Assembly (NCBI GenBank): GCA_016703425.1
Contig: JADJCA010000013.1
Coordinates: 355,737 to 419,736 of the forward strand
Direction of reading: 5' to 3'
Origin: Myxococcales bacterium
GTDB taxonomy: Bacteria > Myxococcota_A > Polyangia > Polyangiales > Polyangiaceae
DNA length: 64,000 bases
Position numbers and translations under genes: made by a program. How positions within the stretch are numbered: the first letter of the stretch is position 1; every line of letters starts with the position of its first letter. The notes beneath the pieces are model-generated. The model ran no database searches. It had not been told where the DNA came from and saw only the letters and a list, made by a program, of their open reading frames with translations. Shown piece by piece: positions 51,814-60,975 of the stretch.

Positions 51814-53008
51814 TGGACGCGCCTTTGGTCCGCACGCGAGCCCCGAGCTTGGCGCCCTTTGGGTCCACGAGCGTGAGCTCGCCCTCCTTGAGACCGGAAC
51901 GCACGACGACGAACGGAGCGGGCCAATCGTCGACGGTGATGCCACGCCTCGCGACGACGCCATCGGTGACGACGAGCACGAACGAGGGGTCTCCACCGCC
52001 ACCGCCGCCCACGGCCTCGCGAGGCACGGTGATCGCTGACGGGATCGTCTCGACGCTCACGTTTACGTCGACCGACATTCCCATCAGAACGTTCTTCGGT
52101 GCGCTTTCGTAGGCGAAGCGAACCGTCGCCGCGCCCGTTTGTGGATCGACGGCCTGCGCGACGTACGAGACGGTGGCCGCTAGTTTGGCGTCCTCGGTCC
52201 CGACTGGAAGGATCTCGGCTCGCATCCCGGGCCGCAGCAACCGGACGTAGCGCTCATCGACCTCGGCCGAGACCCGGGCCGAATCCAGGGTGGCGATCTC
52301 GAAGACCGCACTCTGGGCCCCCACCACCTGACCGAGCTCGCCGTCGCGGCGGATGATCGTTCCATCGAAGGGAGCGAGCAACACGAGCTGCGACCGGCCC
52401 TCCCGAAGCGCCGCCGACAGGCGGCGGACGTCGTCGGCGGCACGCGAGGCAAAGAGGCGCGCGGTCTCCAGCTCGGCGGGTGCGACGGAGCCGCTCGCCA
52501 CGAGCGAGGTCGTGCGCGCTAGATCACGCTGGGCTTGCGCCAAGTCGTGCTGCCTCGAGGTCAGCGCGGCCTCCTGCTGAAGGACGTTCGATCTCGCCGA
52601 CGTATCCGCGAGGCGCGCGAGGAGCTCCCCCTTCTTCACGCGGTCGCCTTCGTGTCGGACGATCTCGGTGATCCGGCCGGAGAACTGCGGGCTGACGACC
52701 ACCGTTTGCACCGCCTCGACGCGCCCCGTGACGGCGAGCATCCGCGTGACGTCTGCCCGCTTTACCGCGAAGCTCATCACCTCTGGTGGCCGCCGAACGA
52801 CACGGATCACTTGGACCGCTCCCACGGCTGCGACGGCAGCGAGCAAAGCCAGTACGAGCGCGCGGACGGCCCGCCGTCGCGTCGATGCCGTGATGGGCAC
52901 TGTGTCCAACGCGACGTCCGGCGCGACCGTCGAGGTAGCCGGCCCAGGTAACGTGACTGCGCTCACGAGGACTCTCCGGAGACCCGAGTGGAATGGGCGA
53001 CGACGCAC
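51803..53008 (-). CDS. HlyD/MacA-type membrane fusion protein
   Basis: The protein has 401 residues from GTG 53008. It has an N-terminal anchor helix (about 49-70), then a biotinyl/lipoyl-like segment (TVVVSPQFSGRITEIVRHEGDRVKKGELLARL), a coiled-coil hairpin (LTSRQHDLAQAQRDLARTTSLVASG), the returning lipoyl half (LLAPFDGTIIRRDGELGQVV) and beta-barrel domains. It links the ABC permease to an outer-membrane channel, which is not encoded here. First gene of the leftward three-gene operon. No hexamer of the TANNNT kind is seen before the GTG. Confidence 0.93.
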   Translation of the reverse strand: MRRRPFHSGLRRVLVSAVTLPGPATSTVAPDVALDTVPITASTRRRAVRALVLALLAAVAAVGAVQVIRVVRRPPEVMSFAVKRADVTRMLAVTGRVEAVQTVVVSPQFSGRITEIVRHEGDRVKKGELLARLADTSARSNVLQQEAALTSRQHDLAQAQRDLARTTSLVASGSVAPAELETARLFASRAADDVRRLSAALREGRSQLVLLAPFDGTIIRRDGELGQVVGAQSAVFEIATLDSARVSAEVDERYVRLLRPGMRAEILPVGTEDAKLAATVSYVAQAVDPQTGAATVRFAYESAPKNVLMGMSVDVNVSVETIPSAITVPREAVGGGGGGDPSFVLVVTDGVVARRGITVDDWPAPFVVVRSGLKEGELTLVDPKGAKLGARVRTKGASNGL

Positions 53009-53345
53009 CCGACGAGTTCGCCTCGCGCTGCCTTACGGTCGCAGGGTCTTCGACGGGTGCCAGAGCAGGATGTGTGCCGGAGCTCGCGGTACGGCGACGC
53101 CTCCCTCGACGAGACGCATGAGGGCGCGGTAAGCGGCCTCCGTGCGGCCTAGGAGGTTCGGCCCGCGTCGCGGGCGGGCGCAACGGACCTGTTCCGGGGC
53201 CCGCGTTCTCGTTGTGCAAAGCCGCGCGCGAGAAACCTTGCACGATGCGAATCGCGGCGCTCGTTTGGCGAGGGGGATTCGAGATGACACGCGCACGTCG
53301 AGGCCGCGTCGGCGACGGCACGCGCCGTGCACCAAGCGACCCAGC
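53009..53345. other. Intergenic region between divergent efflux operon and VIT1 gene
   Basis: These 337 bp contain no convincing coding sequence. An imperfect inverted repeat with GTGCAA and TTGCAC arms lies at 53214-53243 and could be an operator for either side. Promoters for the leftward MFP operon and the rightward VIT1 fusion should lie here, but I cannot define them. Confidence 0.4.
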
Positions 53346-54359
53346 ATGAACCCCAGCAACCGAAGCGAGTACATCACACGCGACCGGATCTTGAAGCTCC
53401 TCTCGGACGACGAGGTCGCTCGGGTCAGCACGGCGGAGACGGCAGCGCAGCTCGACGAGGGCGACGAGTACGTGGACCTCGAAGCGCCCGAGCGTGGCGT
53501 ACGAAAGGCCCTCAAGACCTCCTCGACGCCCATGGGTCGCGTGCTTCCGCGCAAGGCCGTGCGCGACAAAACGTGGCAAGACATCGTCGTTCTCCTCCGA
53601 CCGGCACGCCGAGGGCGCGCCCACGACGACGCACTGAGCATGGGCAGGGCGGCCGCGAGACCATGGGCGGCGGCGCCCGAGAGGCATCGAAGCGGGCGCG
53701 CCGGGTGGATTCGCGCTGCGGTGCTAGGCGCGGACGACGCGATCGTCTCCACGGCGAGCCTCATGATCGGCGTCGCCGCAGCTTCGGCCACGAAGGAGGC
53801 GGTCCTCGTGGCGGGTGTCGCCGGCCTCGTGGCCGGAGCCATGTCCATGGCTGTGGGTGAGTATGTCTCCGTCAGCTCGCAGCGCGACGCCGAACAGGCG
53901 GACGTCGAGCGAGAGAGCCGGGAGCTAGCCCAGCAGCCGAGAGCCGAGCTGAACGAGCTTGCGATGCTCTATGTGAAGCGCGGTCTCGACAAGGCGCTCG
54001 CGATGAAAGTCGCCGAGCAATTGAGCGCCCACGACACGCTCGGCGCTCACATGAAGGACGAGCTTGGCATTGACCAGAGCGCTCTGTCGCGTCCCATGCA
54101 AGCGGCGTGGATCTCTGCCGCATGCTTCGCGACCTTCGCCCTCGTTCCGATCGCGGCGTTGCTCGCGGCACCGATCCCGCTTCGAATCCCGCTCATCGCG
54201 CTCGCTTCGCTCATCAGTCTCGCGCTGCTCGGCGCCCTGGGCGGCCACCTGGGAGGAGCGCCGAGGCTCCGCGCGTCGCTCCGGGTCACCCTTGGAGGCG
54301 CCGCGGCCATGGCCGTCACGGCCGCCATCGGGCGCCTCCTCGGCGTATCCGTGGGGTGA
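53346..54359 (+). CDS. VIT1/CCC1 family transporter fused to a conserved N-terminal module
   Basis: The protein has 337 residues from ATG 53346. Residues 1-90 (SEYITRDRILKLLSDDEVARVS, PMGRVLPRKAVRDKTWQDIV) form a soluble module that I recognise as a separate small myxobacterial-type protein. From ~115 comes VIT1/CCC1: RSGRAGWIRAAVLGADDAIVS, SLMIGVAAA, GAMSMAVGEYVSVSSQRDAEQAD (metal-transport signature), a cytoplasmic helical insert, then three helices. VIT1 proteins export Fe2+/Mn2+ across membranes. The join is in one frame; an internal ATG at 53640 could give a short form. Confidence 0.8.
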   Translation: MNPSNRSEYITRDRILKLLSDDEVARVSTAETAAQLDEGDEYVDLEAPERGVRKALKTSSTPMGRVLPRKAVRDKTWQDIVVLLRPARRGRAHDDALSMGRAAARPWAAAPERHRSGRAGWIRAAVLGADDAIVSTASLMIGVAAASATKEAVLVAGVAGLVAGAMSMAVGEYVSVSSQRDAEQADVERESRELAQQPRAELNELAMLYVKRGLDKALAMKVAEQLSAHDTLGAHMKDELGIDQSALSRPMQAAWISAACFATFALVPIAALLAAPIPLRIPLIALASLISLALLGALGGHLGGAPRLRASLRVTLGGAAAMAVTAAIGRLLGVSVG

Positions 54360-54389
54360 AGGCTCTCGAAGATGAAGGCGCGGCCTGCG

Positions 54390-54866
54390 CTATCCGCGGC
54401 GGGCGGCGTCGATGGCGGCCACGTCGAGCTTCTTCATCGACATCATGGCCGTGAAGGCGCGCTTCGCCTCGGCGCCGCCGGCCGCAAGGGCCTCCATGAG
54501 GGTGCGCGGGGTGATTTGCCACGATAGGCCCCAGCGATCCTTGCACCAGCCACAGGCGCTTTCCTGGCCACCGTTCTCGACGATCGCGTTCCAATAGCGA
54601 TCCGTTTCTTCCTGGCTGTCGGTGGAGACTTGGAAGGAGAACGCGTCGCTGTGTTTGACGCGGGGCCCGCCGTTGAGTCCGAGGGCAGGGGATCCCGGGA
54701 CCGTGAACTCGACGGTGATGACATCGCCCTCCGTGCCGCTCGGGTAATCGCCCGGTGCCTTGTGGACCGCGGTCACGTCGCTGTTCGGGAAGGTCGCGGC
54801 GTAGAAGCGCGCTGCGTCGAGCGCGTCCTTGTCGAACCAGAGGCAGACGGTGTTCTTCGGCTTCAT
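54390..54866 (-). CDS. VOC-superfamily protein (PhnB/3-demethylubiquinone methyltransferase-like fold)
   Basis: The protein has 158 residues from ATG 54866; upstream open frame to 55124 has no protein-like composition. It shows the paired beta-alpha-beta-beta-beta units of the PhnB-like glyoxalase/VOC family: VCLWFDKDALDAARFYAATFPNSDV, VEFTVPGSPALGLNGG, SFQVSTDSQEETDRYWNAIVENGG and CGWCKDRWGLSWQITP. Such proteins are often annotated as 3-demethylubiquinone-9 3-methyltransferase domain proteins, but the reaction is usually unknown. The start is preceded by a GGAAGGAGAGGG purine tract. Confidence 0.9.
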   Translation of the reverse strand: MKPKNTVCLWFDKDALDAARFYAATFPNSDVTAVHKAPGDYPSGTEGDVITVEFTVPGSPALGLNGGPRVKHSDAFSFQVSTDSQEETDRYWNAIVENGGQESACGWCKDRWGLSWQITPRTLMEALAAGGAEAKRAFTAMMSMKKLDVAAIDAARRG

Positions 54867-54946
54867 CGGGGTGCCCTCTCCTTCCCCGATTAGCGTGAAG
54901 CGTTCGCTGCCTGTAGCGAAATCCGACCGCGTGCGGCCGTGCCGTC

Positions 54947-56330
54947 TCAGCCGCCGTCGCCCGCGTCCGTCTGGCAGCTCGGGAGTGAACACACGCCGGC
55001 GCTGCACGTCAGGCGATTGCCGGTGCACATGCGATACGGCGGCGTGCACGGATCGCCGAGCTCGCCGCGCTTCACACACGCTTGGACCGACGGCCCGCCG
55101 TCGGCGGGGATGATGATGTCGCAAGTGGCCCCCACCTCACACTCGCGGTTCACGAGGCCGGCATCGGTGGCGTGCATGCCGCAGTTGTCGCCCGTTGCCT
55201 GGCGAGCGACACAGGTTCCGAGGGGGCCGGTCGGCCGCGCGCAGTAGAACGCCGCCGCACACTGCGCGGAGCGCTGGCAGGTCTCTCCGAGGGCGTGCAC
55301 GGGTTGGCAGGTGCCCTGCACCGTGTTGGTGCAGAAGAAGCCATCGGCGCAGGGGCGGCTGTTGTTCGAGAGGCCGCACAGCGCGTCTTTCGTTCCGGGG
55401 CCCACGCACTCGCCGCCGGCGATGCCTGGGTCGCTCCGCAAGCAGGTGCGATCGCTCGCACACAAGGAGGCGGTCGCCGCGCCAACGGCGAAGAGGCACG
55501 GCCCCGAGGACGGCAGCGCGGTGCATTGTCCCTGCGAAGCGAGGGCGCCAGTTGCGGCGCAGGGCGTGTCCCGAGGGCACGCGGGGGCGCCAACGCCAGC
55601 GTCGGGCGTCGGACACGCGGCGCCCACGGCGAGCGTCGCTGGAACGTCGATGGGCACGCAGCCAACCGCTTGGGCGACGGGCACGTCTGGTTCTGTCCGC
55701 AGGTTTCACGGATTCCGGGGCAGCCGGCGTCGGGGCCGACGATGGCCGCGCAGCGCGCGCATTGCCCAGCCACGCCGTTCCCACAGCGGAGCGACGCGCA
55801 CTGGCTCGCGAACTGACACGACTCGGTGGCGGCGCGCGCGCCGGCGGTTACGCACGGCGGCTCGATGCCCTGGAGCACTTCCGCGCACGACTGCTGCGCT
55901 CGCACTTGTGTGCATTGCGCAACTGTCGCCGGCGTCAGCGAGCTTCCCGCCGAGAAGAGGTAGTCGGGGCACAAGCTCGCCACGGCCTCGCAGTTGATGG
56001 GCCGTTGACCGCACTGCTCGCGGCGGAGGCACGCAGCCTTGACGTAGGCCTCGCAGACCTCTTTCGGCGAGAGCGGAGCGGCGCCGTCGGCAAGATCACC
56101 GCCGCGTCGTCGGGCGTGACGGGCGGAAGGCCGGTGGCGTCAGCCTCGGTCCCGGGCGTCACGGTGCCGCCTTCGCTCTCGAGCGATGCGCCTGCTTCCT
56201 GGTCCGCCGTCGTGGGGGAATCTTTGGAGCCAGCGCTCTCTTCGGACGAGCAGGCCCAGAGTCCTGCGCCAATGGCGTAGGCCGCGAGGCCAATGAGGAG
56301 AACGGGAGATACGGATGAGGAGCGCTTCAT
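54947..56330 (-). pseudogene. Cys-rich lipoprotein gene with two frameshifts
   Basis: ATG 56330 (MKRSSSVSP, lipobox LWAC) starts a ~461-residue Cys-rich lipoprotein. The reading frame is lost twice. Near 56088-56091 the frame must step back one base to continue (PLSPKEVCEAYVKAACLRREQC). At GGG 55679-55681 one base is missing, after which CVPIDVPATLAVGAACP continues to 54947. Restored, it has about 35 cysteines in repeating CxxC-like spacing. Both breaks fit single-base losses, one in a homopolymer, so base-calling error is plausible. Function unknown; similar Cys-rich surface proteins are abundant in myxobacteria. Confidence 0.75.
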
Positions 56331-56567
56331 GGTGCGGATGGCCTTTGGCGAGACAGCGAGAAGGGAGGGTAGCCGATGCAGGGCCCGTGGTCTTTCGAGT
56401 GCAGGCAAAGACCTCCCCCCAAAAAGACCTCCTGCGAGGGGCCGCTCCCCGCGGGCTCCGGACTTGGTGAAGGTTGGCCGCGCAAATCAACTCGGCGAAC
56501 GGCACCACGCGCTTACCCTCAGCCCTGTCGCGAGAGCGTCGGCTCCGCACCTCGAAGGAGCCTCCCC

Positions 56568-57573
56568 ATGGCCGCCCGTCCCCGCGTCTACGACAAGCTC
56601 AAATGGCACGAGGACGGCGACACGAGCGCAGGCTTCTTCTTGGGCTGGGCCGCCAAACGCGATCTCCTGAGCGATGACATCGCACCGAAGGACGCGCGCG
56701 GCGCGAAGGCCGGCAAGATGAGCGGCCTGTCGCTCCTCGAGGTCTACGGCGGCTCGCTCGCGAGCGATTTGCTCTCGGACGAAGGCAACGCCTTCGCCGC
56801 CGTTCTCTACGCGAGCAAGGCCGGTCCGCTCCCGAAGACCGTGCGCGCGCTCGACGCAGCGTTCGCCGCGTGGCGTGCGCGCAAGACGCCACCGAAGAAG
56901 GGCAAGGCTATGGCCAAGCTCAGCTCGGAGGTCGAAGGACGTCTCGTTCGGCTGCGCGCCAAGGCCAAGAAGAAGCACGCCGTCGAGGTCGAGCACCTCC
57001 TCCCCTTCGCTCAACTCGGCGACAAGGCGGCGGCCGCCGCCCTAAGAGCCCTCGCGGACGAGCACCACTGGCCACGCGGCGGGCAGAGCGCTCGTTCGGC
57101 TTGGCACGTGGGTCGACGTCATCGCGCTCTATCTCGAGTCCGGCCTTGCGAGCCTCGTGCGTCAAGCCAAGGCAAGGAAGGTCGACGCCGACTTCGTGGT
57201 GTCCCTCCTCGAGGAGCTCGAGCCTTCGCCGGAGGTCGCGCGCGCTGGCGTCGAGCTCGCCGAGTGGGCCCGCAAAGGCAAGAACGCGTCGTTGGTCGGA
57301 AGCGCGCTCGATGTCGTTGGGACACACCTCGACGACGGCGACTTCGCGCCCGATGCCAAGCTCGCGAAGGCCGCTCGTTCGCTCGCGCACGAGCAGCTCG
57401 AGGGCAAGCTCCAGCCGATCGACGTCTTTCGTTGCTACAAGGTGCTCGGTGCCGTCGGCGACGCGTCGTCGCTCGAGCTCATGCTCTCGCGCCCGCCGCT
57501 CACGAACGAGTGGAAGGGAAGCGAGAAGGAGCCGCTCGCGGCGCTTAGGAAGCGGCTCGGCGCGAAACGATAG
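56568..57573 (+). pseudogene. Protein of unknown function, one frameshift
   Basis: GAAGGAG precedes ATG 56568 (MAARPRVYDKLKWHEDGD). The frame continues with FFLGWAAKRDLLSDDIAPKDARG and KTVRALDAAFAAWRARKTP, reaching ADEHHW near 57070. The rest, from LVRLGTWVDVIALYLESG through PSPEVARAGVELAEWARKGKN to 57573, is one frame over. The break lies between about 57065 and 57090 and corresponds to one extra base; restored length is about 334 residues. The C-terminal half is helical-repeat-like. No family recognised. It diverges from the lipoprotein gene above, 237 bp away. Confidence 0.65.
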
Positions 57574-57607
57574 CTTCGCGGGAGCGAACGCCCGCGCTCA
57601 GCTCGGC

Positions 57608-58480
57608 TCAGAGGCAGCAGCAGCTCGCAAAGCCGAAGCCGAGGGCGCCGCCGCCAATGGTGTTGGTGCAGTTCGGCGTTGCCCATGAGCCGTCGCAGCG
57701 GACGTTGGAGCCCGAGTAGCCGCCCACGGTGCCGTCGACGCAGGTCGTGCTGCACGTCTTGCCTTTGGCGGCGCAGATCTCGTTGCACGTGGCGGTCGGC
57801 GACGCGGGCGCGCAGGCCGCGAGCGGCTTCGCGCAGGTGCCTTCGAGGCAGAAGGTCCGAGCCTGAAGGCCAGCCTGGTTCATCGGACACGCGTTGCCAC
57901 ACGTGCCGCAGTGCTCGCGGCTCTTGTCGGTGTCGGTGCACTTGCCGTCGCACGCGGCGAGGTCCGAGCACGTGAGCGTGACGGTGAAGGATTGGATCGT
58001 CTTTCGGCCAGCGCCATCAAAGAACTGCGCGCGCAAGGCGCGGCTCTCCGTCGCTTGCGCGGCGAACTGAATCTTCTTGGCGGCGTGGAGCGCTTTCCAC
58101 GAGACGCTCGCCTCGAGGCTCGAGGCGCTCGCGGTCTTAAAGGAGGCGACGGTGGCGCCGCTGCTCTCCTCGAGGAGGACACCGCCGGCGATGGCGCCCT
58201 TGCCGGTGCGCGTCTCGAAGACCGCGCTGATCACGATCGCGTCGCCCTCGGTCATGGAGGTCGCGCTCGCGCCGAAGCTGACGATGGCCGGGCCGCCGGG
58301 ATCGCTCACGGCCGCGGGGCCGGGAGGTCGACCCGGTCCGGTTTCCGTCGCGCCGGCCTCGCCAACGGCAGAGGGGCCGCCGAAGCCGCCATCGGACAGA
58401 AAGCCCCCTCCCCCGCCGCCACCGGAGCAGGCGACGAGCGTGAAGACCGCGAGGAGCATCGAGAGGCGGAGCGGACTCAC
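57608..58480 (-). CDS. Cys-rich lipoprotein with Gly-rich linker
   Basis: The protein has 290 residues from GTG 58480 (ATG 58459 is also in frame). The signal ends TLVAC, followed directly by a run of seven glycines and a Gly/Pro linker. Residues ~65-165 form an immunoglobulin-like beta-sandwich (PAIVSFGASATSMTEGDAIVISAVFE). The C-terminal ~120 residues hold about 20 cysteines (CSDLAACDGKCTD, CGTCGNACP, CLEGTC) and end CCCL. Surface protein of unknown role. TACAAA lies 6 nt before the GTG, a weak hexamer. Confidence 0.75.
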   Translation of the reverse strand: MSPLRLSMLLAVFTLVACSGGGGGGGFLSDGGFGGPSAVGEAGATETGPGRPPGPAAVSDPGGPAIVSFGASATSMTEGDAIVISAVFETRTGKGAIAGGVLLEESSGATVASFKTASASSLEASVSWKALHAAKKIQFAAQATESRALRAQFFDGAGRKTIQSFTVTLTCSDLAACDGKCTDTDKSREHCGTCGNACPMNQAGLQARTFCLEGTCAKPLAACAPASPTATCNEICAAKGKTCSTTCVDGTVGGYSGSNVRCDGSWATPNCTNTIGGGALGFGFASCCCL

Positions 58481-58632
58481 CGGCGTTTTGTACGGAAGTT
58501 TAGGGACGGACCTCCCCCCGCGCGGCGCTCGACCTAGTCAAGCGCGATGCGACGTCGCGACGCTCAGCCATCGAATCGACTTCACGATGCGCGAACCCTT
58601 TGACGTCGGTCGTAAAACCCGTACGTTGCGTC

Positions 58633-58708
<76 letters not shown>

Positions 58709-58801
58709 TTGCGAATGGCCCGACACCCCCGCAGAACGAGGTCGAACCATCGCCATTTGGGCAGGCTTCTGTCATTTCTGCACTCGTCCTCTTCGCCCGG
58801 C

Positions 58802-58830
58802 CTCGCAGAGCCTCGGCCGGCTACGAGGAC
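58802..58830 (+). repeat. 29-bp direct repeat, copy 1
   Basis: Starts CTCGCAGAGC and ends GGCTACGAGGAC. It matches 58969-58997 at 28 of 29 bases. Confidence 0.75.
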
Positions 58831-58846
58831 TCGTGCAGAAAAGGGG

Positions 58847-58868
58847 CAAATCCTGCCCGCGCAACCAT
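58847..58868 (+). repeat. Copy of the tRNA-fMet 3' end (possible att site)
   Basis: CAAATCCTGCCCGCGCAACCAT matches 58689-58709 except for one extra T, the base missing from the tRNA T loop. Duplication of a tRNA 3' end is the usual footprint of site-specific integration. No integrase is visible. Confidence 0.7.
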
Positions 58869-58968
58869 CACTGGAGCACGAGTCCAGATTCGCGTGGGGC
58901 CTCGCTTCGGGGGGCCTTCGTCGTTTGTGCAGGCCGAGGATCCGAGCGGGTAGAACTGCCCCTCCGCG

Positions 58969-58997
58969 CTCGCAGAGCGTCGGCCGGCTACGAGGAC
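58969..58997 (+). repeat. 29-bp direct repeat, copy 2
   Basis: Second copy of the element at 58802-58830, with a single C-to-G change at its eleventh base. Confidence 0.75.
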
Positions 58998-59029
58998 CTC
59001 CGGGAAGTCGAATCGGGTCTGCAACATGA

Positions 59030-59960
59030 GGCTAGCCCGACATCCAGGTTCCCCCGCCAGCCACCGCTGCTCGAGGCTGCGTCCGAGAGCGGCCGCCTCG
59101 AGCGGGGCCAGGCGAAGGACGCCACCGCGTCCACGACTTCGCCGAGCGCACGGTGGTCGTGGTTGCGCCGGACTTACGGAAGGAACGCCGTCCACTGCGT
59201 CTGCTTTGTCGGGTCGACCACAAACGCGGGCGTCAAGCAACGGGCCGGCTCTCGGGGAGCCGGGGTACCTCGGCGCTCGAACGTGGCTCGGAAGGCGCGC
59301 ACCAGCAAAGGCGCCATCGAACGGGTACATTCCCCGCCAACACCATGACGTCGAAGAAGTCCTTCCCGTGCGGCTGTTCGCCATGCCGAGCTGCACCATC
59401 CCTTCGACTTTCTCTGCGATCACGGTCTCCTTCGGGTACGCGCGAACGCGGCGCAGGGAAGTCGAGCAAGGAGGAAACGCGACGAGCTCGGCGTTCCGGC
59501 GTAACGGCGTCGCCAAAGCCAACGTCGACTTTGGAGGCGGAGCTTCGCGTTCCCAATGCGCGCCCCTCGAGTTCGACGCACGCCGCCGTACTCCTGGTCT
59601 TGACGGATGGGGCCTGGAGGGACGCGGAGTCGAAGAACGCTCGGCATTTTGCATCGTCTACCGGCATGCGGATCCGTCGGCGAAGACCTGCCTCTGCTGC
59701 GGCTCTCGGCAGGATCTCCGGAAGCCGAGCAGACTAGGTCTCGCGCGCGTGGCACGGGTGGGCGCGGCCCGTCCAAGGCCGTGAAGAGCGCGGCGCCTTT
59801 CAGGCAAAGGGCACTTTGCTCTGCGTGCAGCTGAGCGAGAGTCGGTGCTAGCAGGCGCTCGTTGGCGTAACGAGGAAGAGCTGGTGGTCTCCTTTTCGCT
59901 CCTTCGAGAGCTTGGCAGGCGAGCCCGCACCGATGCGCTGACATTGGCGGGTTTGGTCAT
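59030..59960 (-). pseudogene. AbiEii/AbiGii nucleotidyltransferase toxin gene, several frameshifts
   Basis: ATG 59960 (MTKPANVSASVRARL) starts the protein. Family blocks follow in changing frames: CLKGAALFT (nucleotidyltransferase strand), IRQDQEYGGVR, IGNAKLRLQ, VDVGFGDAVTPE, YPKETVIAEKVEGMVQLGMANSR and KDFFDVMVLAGN, the last region ending near 59030. AbiEii uses a nucleotidyltransferase fold and is the toxin of the type IV-classified AbiE phage-abortive system. The motifs are intact, so the breaks look like indel errors. The start overlaps the antitoxin stop as ATGA, the normal AbiE arrangement. The 3' end is approximate. Confidence 0.8.
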
Positions 59961-60616
59961 GCGAGCGCCTCCACGGGGCACGTAATCACTTTGCCACGCG
60001 ATCCAGCTTTCCTTTGCCCTCGAGCAGCGCGTCGAGGGAGTAGTCCCTTTCCGCAGCCCCCGCGCTGGCGCGGCGAGCGACGTAGTCGCGCAGTGCCGCA
60101 ACGGCCGCATCGAGACCTACGGCTGGCGACGGTACCGGAAGCAATCGGCCACGGTCTTCGCGGGCGTCGTGATGCCGAACGCGCACGCCCTCGATGATCA
60201 TCTCCTGCCCGTGCTCACGAGGCGGGCCCCTTGGCTTATACGAAGCTCTGCGGCGGGAGTGTCGAGCGAAGAGGCTTCCGGGCGCGCGTGTCGATCATGA
60301 GCCACACGGCGGTAGGCGCTTCGGTCGTGAGCCGTGAACCTGAAGCGCTGAGAGCAGACAGATGGTTCCGTGAGGCACCCGCGCGCTGCGACCTCGGCGA
60401 ACTGTGGGTCTCGGTGGTTGCTGCGCTTGCGAGCCGGTAGCCCCGGCCCGCCTGCTCGAAGCACCCCTTGTCGACCAACCGCGCAAGGTAGGCGCGCGGA
60501 ATATCAGCCGCGTCCGGGTCCCTCGCGCGAAGAGGGCCTTCTCCGGCAAGACGCAGGGCTTCGAGATTTTGGAGGTGCTGGTGGATCTGCACAACGTTGT
60601 GTTTTACATTTCGCAC
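59957..60616 (-). pseudogene. AbiEi-family antitoxin/transcriptional regulator gene, several frameshifts
   Basis: The probable start is GTG 60616. Blocks typical of AbiEi appear in order across frames: LRARDPDAADIPRAYLARLVDKG (winged helix), HGTICLLSALQVHG, TTEAPTAVWLMIDTRARKP, EGVRVR, VGLDAAVAALRDYVARR and KLDRVAK. If one base is restored after KLDRVAK, the frame closes VITCPVEALA-stop with its TGA overlapping the toxin ATG. AbiEi binds and represses its own promoter and neutralises AbiEii. At least four shifts are needed to read it through. Confidence 0.78.
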
Positions 60617-60654
60617 GCGCGTTACGTATCAGTCAAAAGCCGCGCGCCCTGACG

Positions 60655-60846
60655 TGCGCGCAATCTGAGGTGGAGCTCCTGCGGCGTCACCTCCTCATTC
60701 TTCGACATCGGCACGACGGGCAAGTACGAGTCCCCCTCGGCGCCGCGGGCAGCGACGCAGCGATGAAGACCCAAGCGAACTACGCAGGCTGGGACTTCAC
60801 GACGGTCTGGCAAATGGGCGGACGCGGCTACCGCGTACTGCCGTGA
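60655..60846 (+). pseudogene. C-terminal fragment of a GLUG-motif surface protein
   Basis: GVTSSFFDIGTTGKYES in one frame is followed, one frame over, by AAMKTQANYAGWDFTTVWQMG and the stop at 60844-60846. These are the typical closing segments of GLUG-motif repeat (adhesin-like, beta-helical) proteins. The upstream part is absent; the AbiEi gene occupies that side on the other strand. It is a truncated remnant. Confidence 0.55.
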
Positions 60847-60975
60847 GGCCACCCAATCGAGGTCAAGAACCTCTTCCCCGCCCTCGAAGCCCCCCTCGTC
60901 ACCCCACGGGCGGCGCCTCGCGACCGAGCGAGCTGGTCATTGACTCGGGATAGCGGAGGCCAGCGGCGCAGCCGA

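Larger units (their letters stand above)
58709..59030. other. Spacer with tRNA 3'-end copy and direct repeats
   Basis: No gene is supported here. Besides the tRNA-end copy at 58847-58868, a 29-bp element recurs at 58802-58830 and 58969-58997 with one mismatch, 167 bp apart. The tRNA copies are 159 bp apart. This looks like a degenerate tandem duplication of a roughly 160-bp unit beginning at the tRNA 3' end. Confidence 0.5.

Noticed and set aside
53214..53243. GTGCAA...TTGCAC inverted repeat as a defined operator
   Set aside because: Short arms with a mismatch and a long spacer; a single occurrence was seen, so it is mentioned only as intergenic content.
58801..58867. Possible second tRNA ending in CCA
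   Set aside because: Only the 3' side of the T arm and acceptor is present; no matching acceptor 5' strand, D arm or anticodon stem can be folded.
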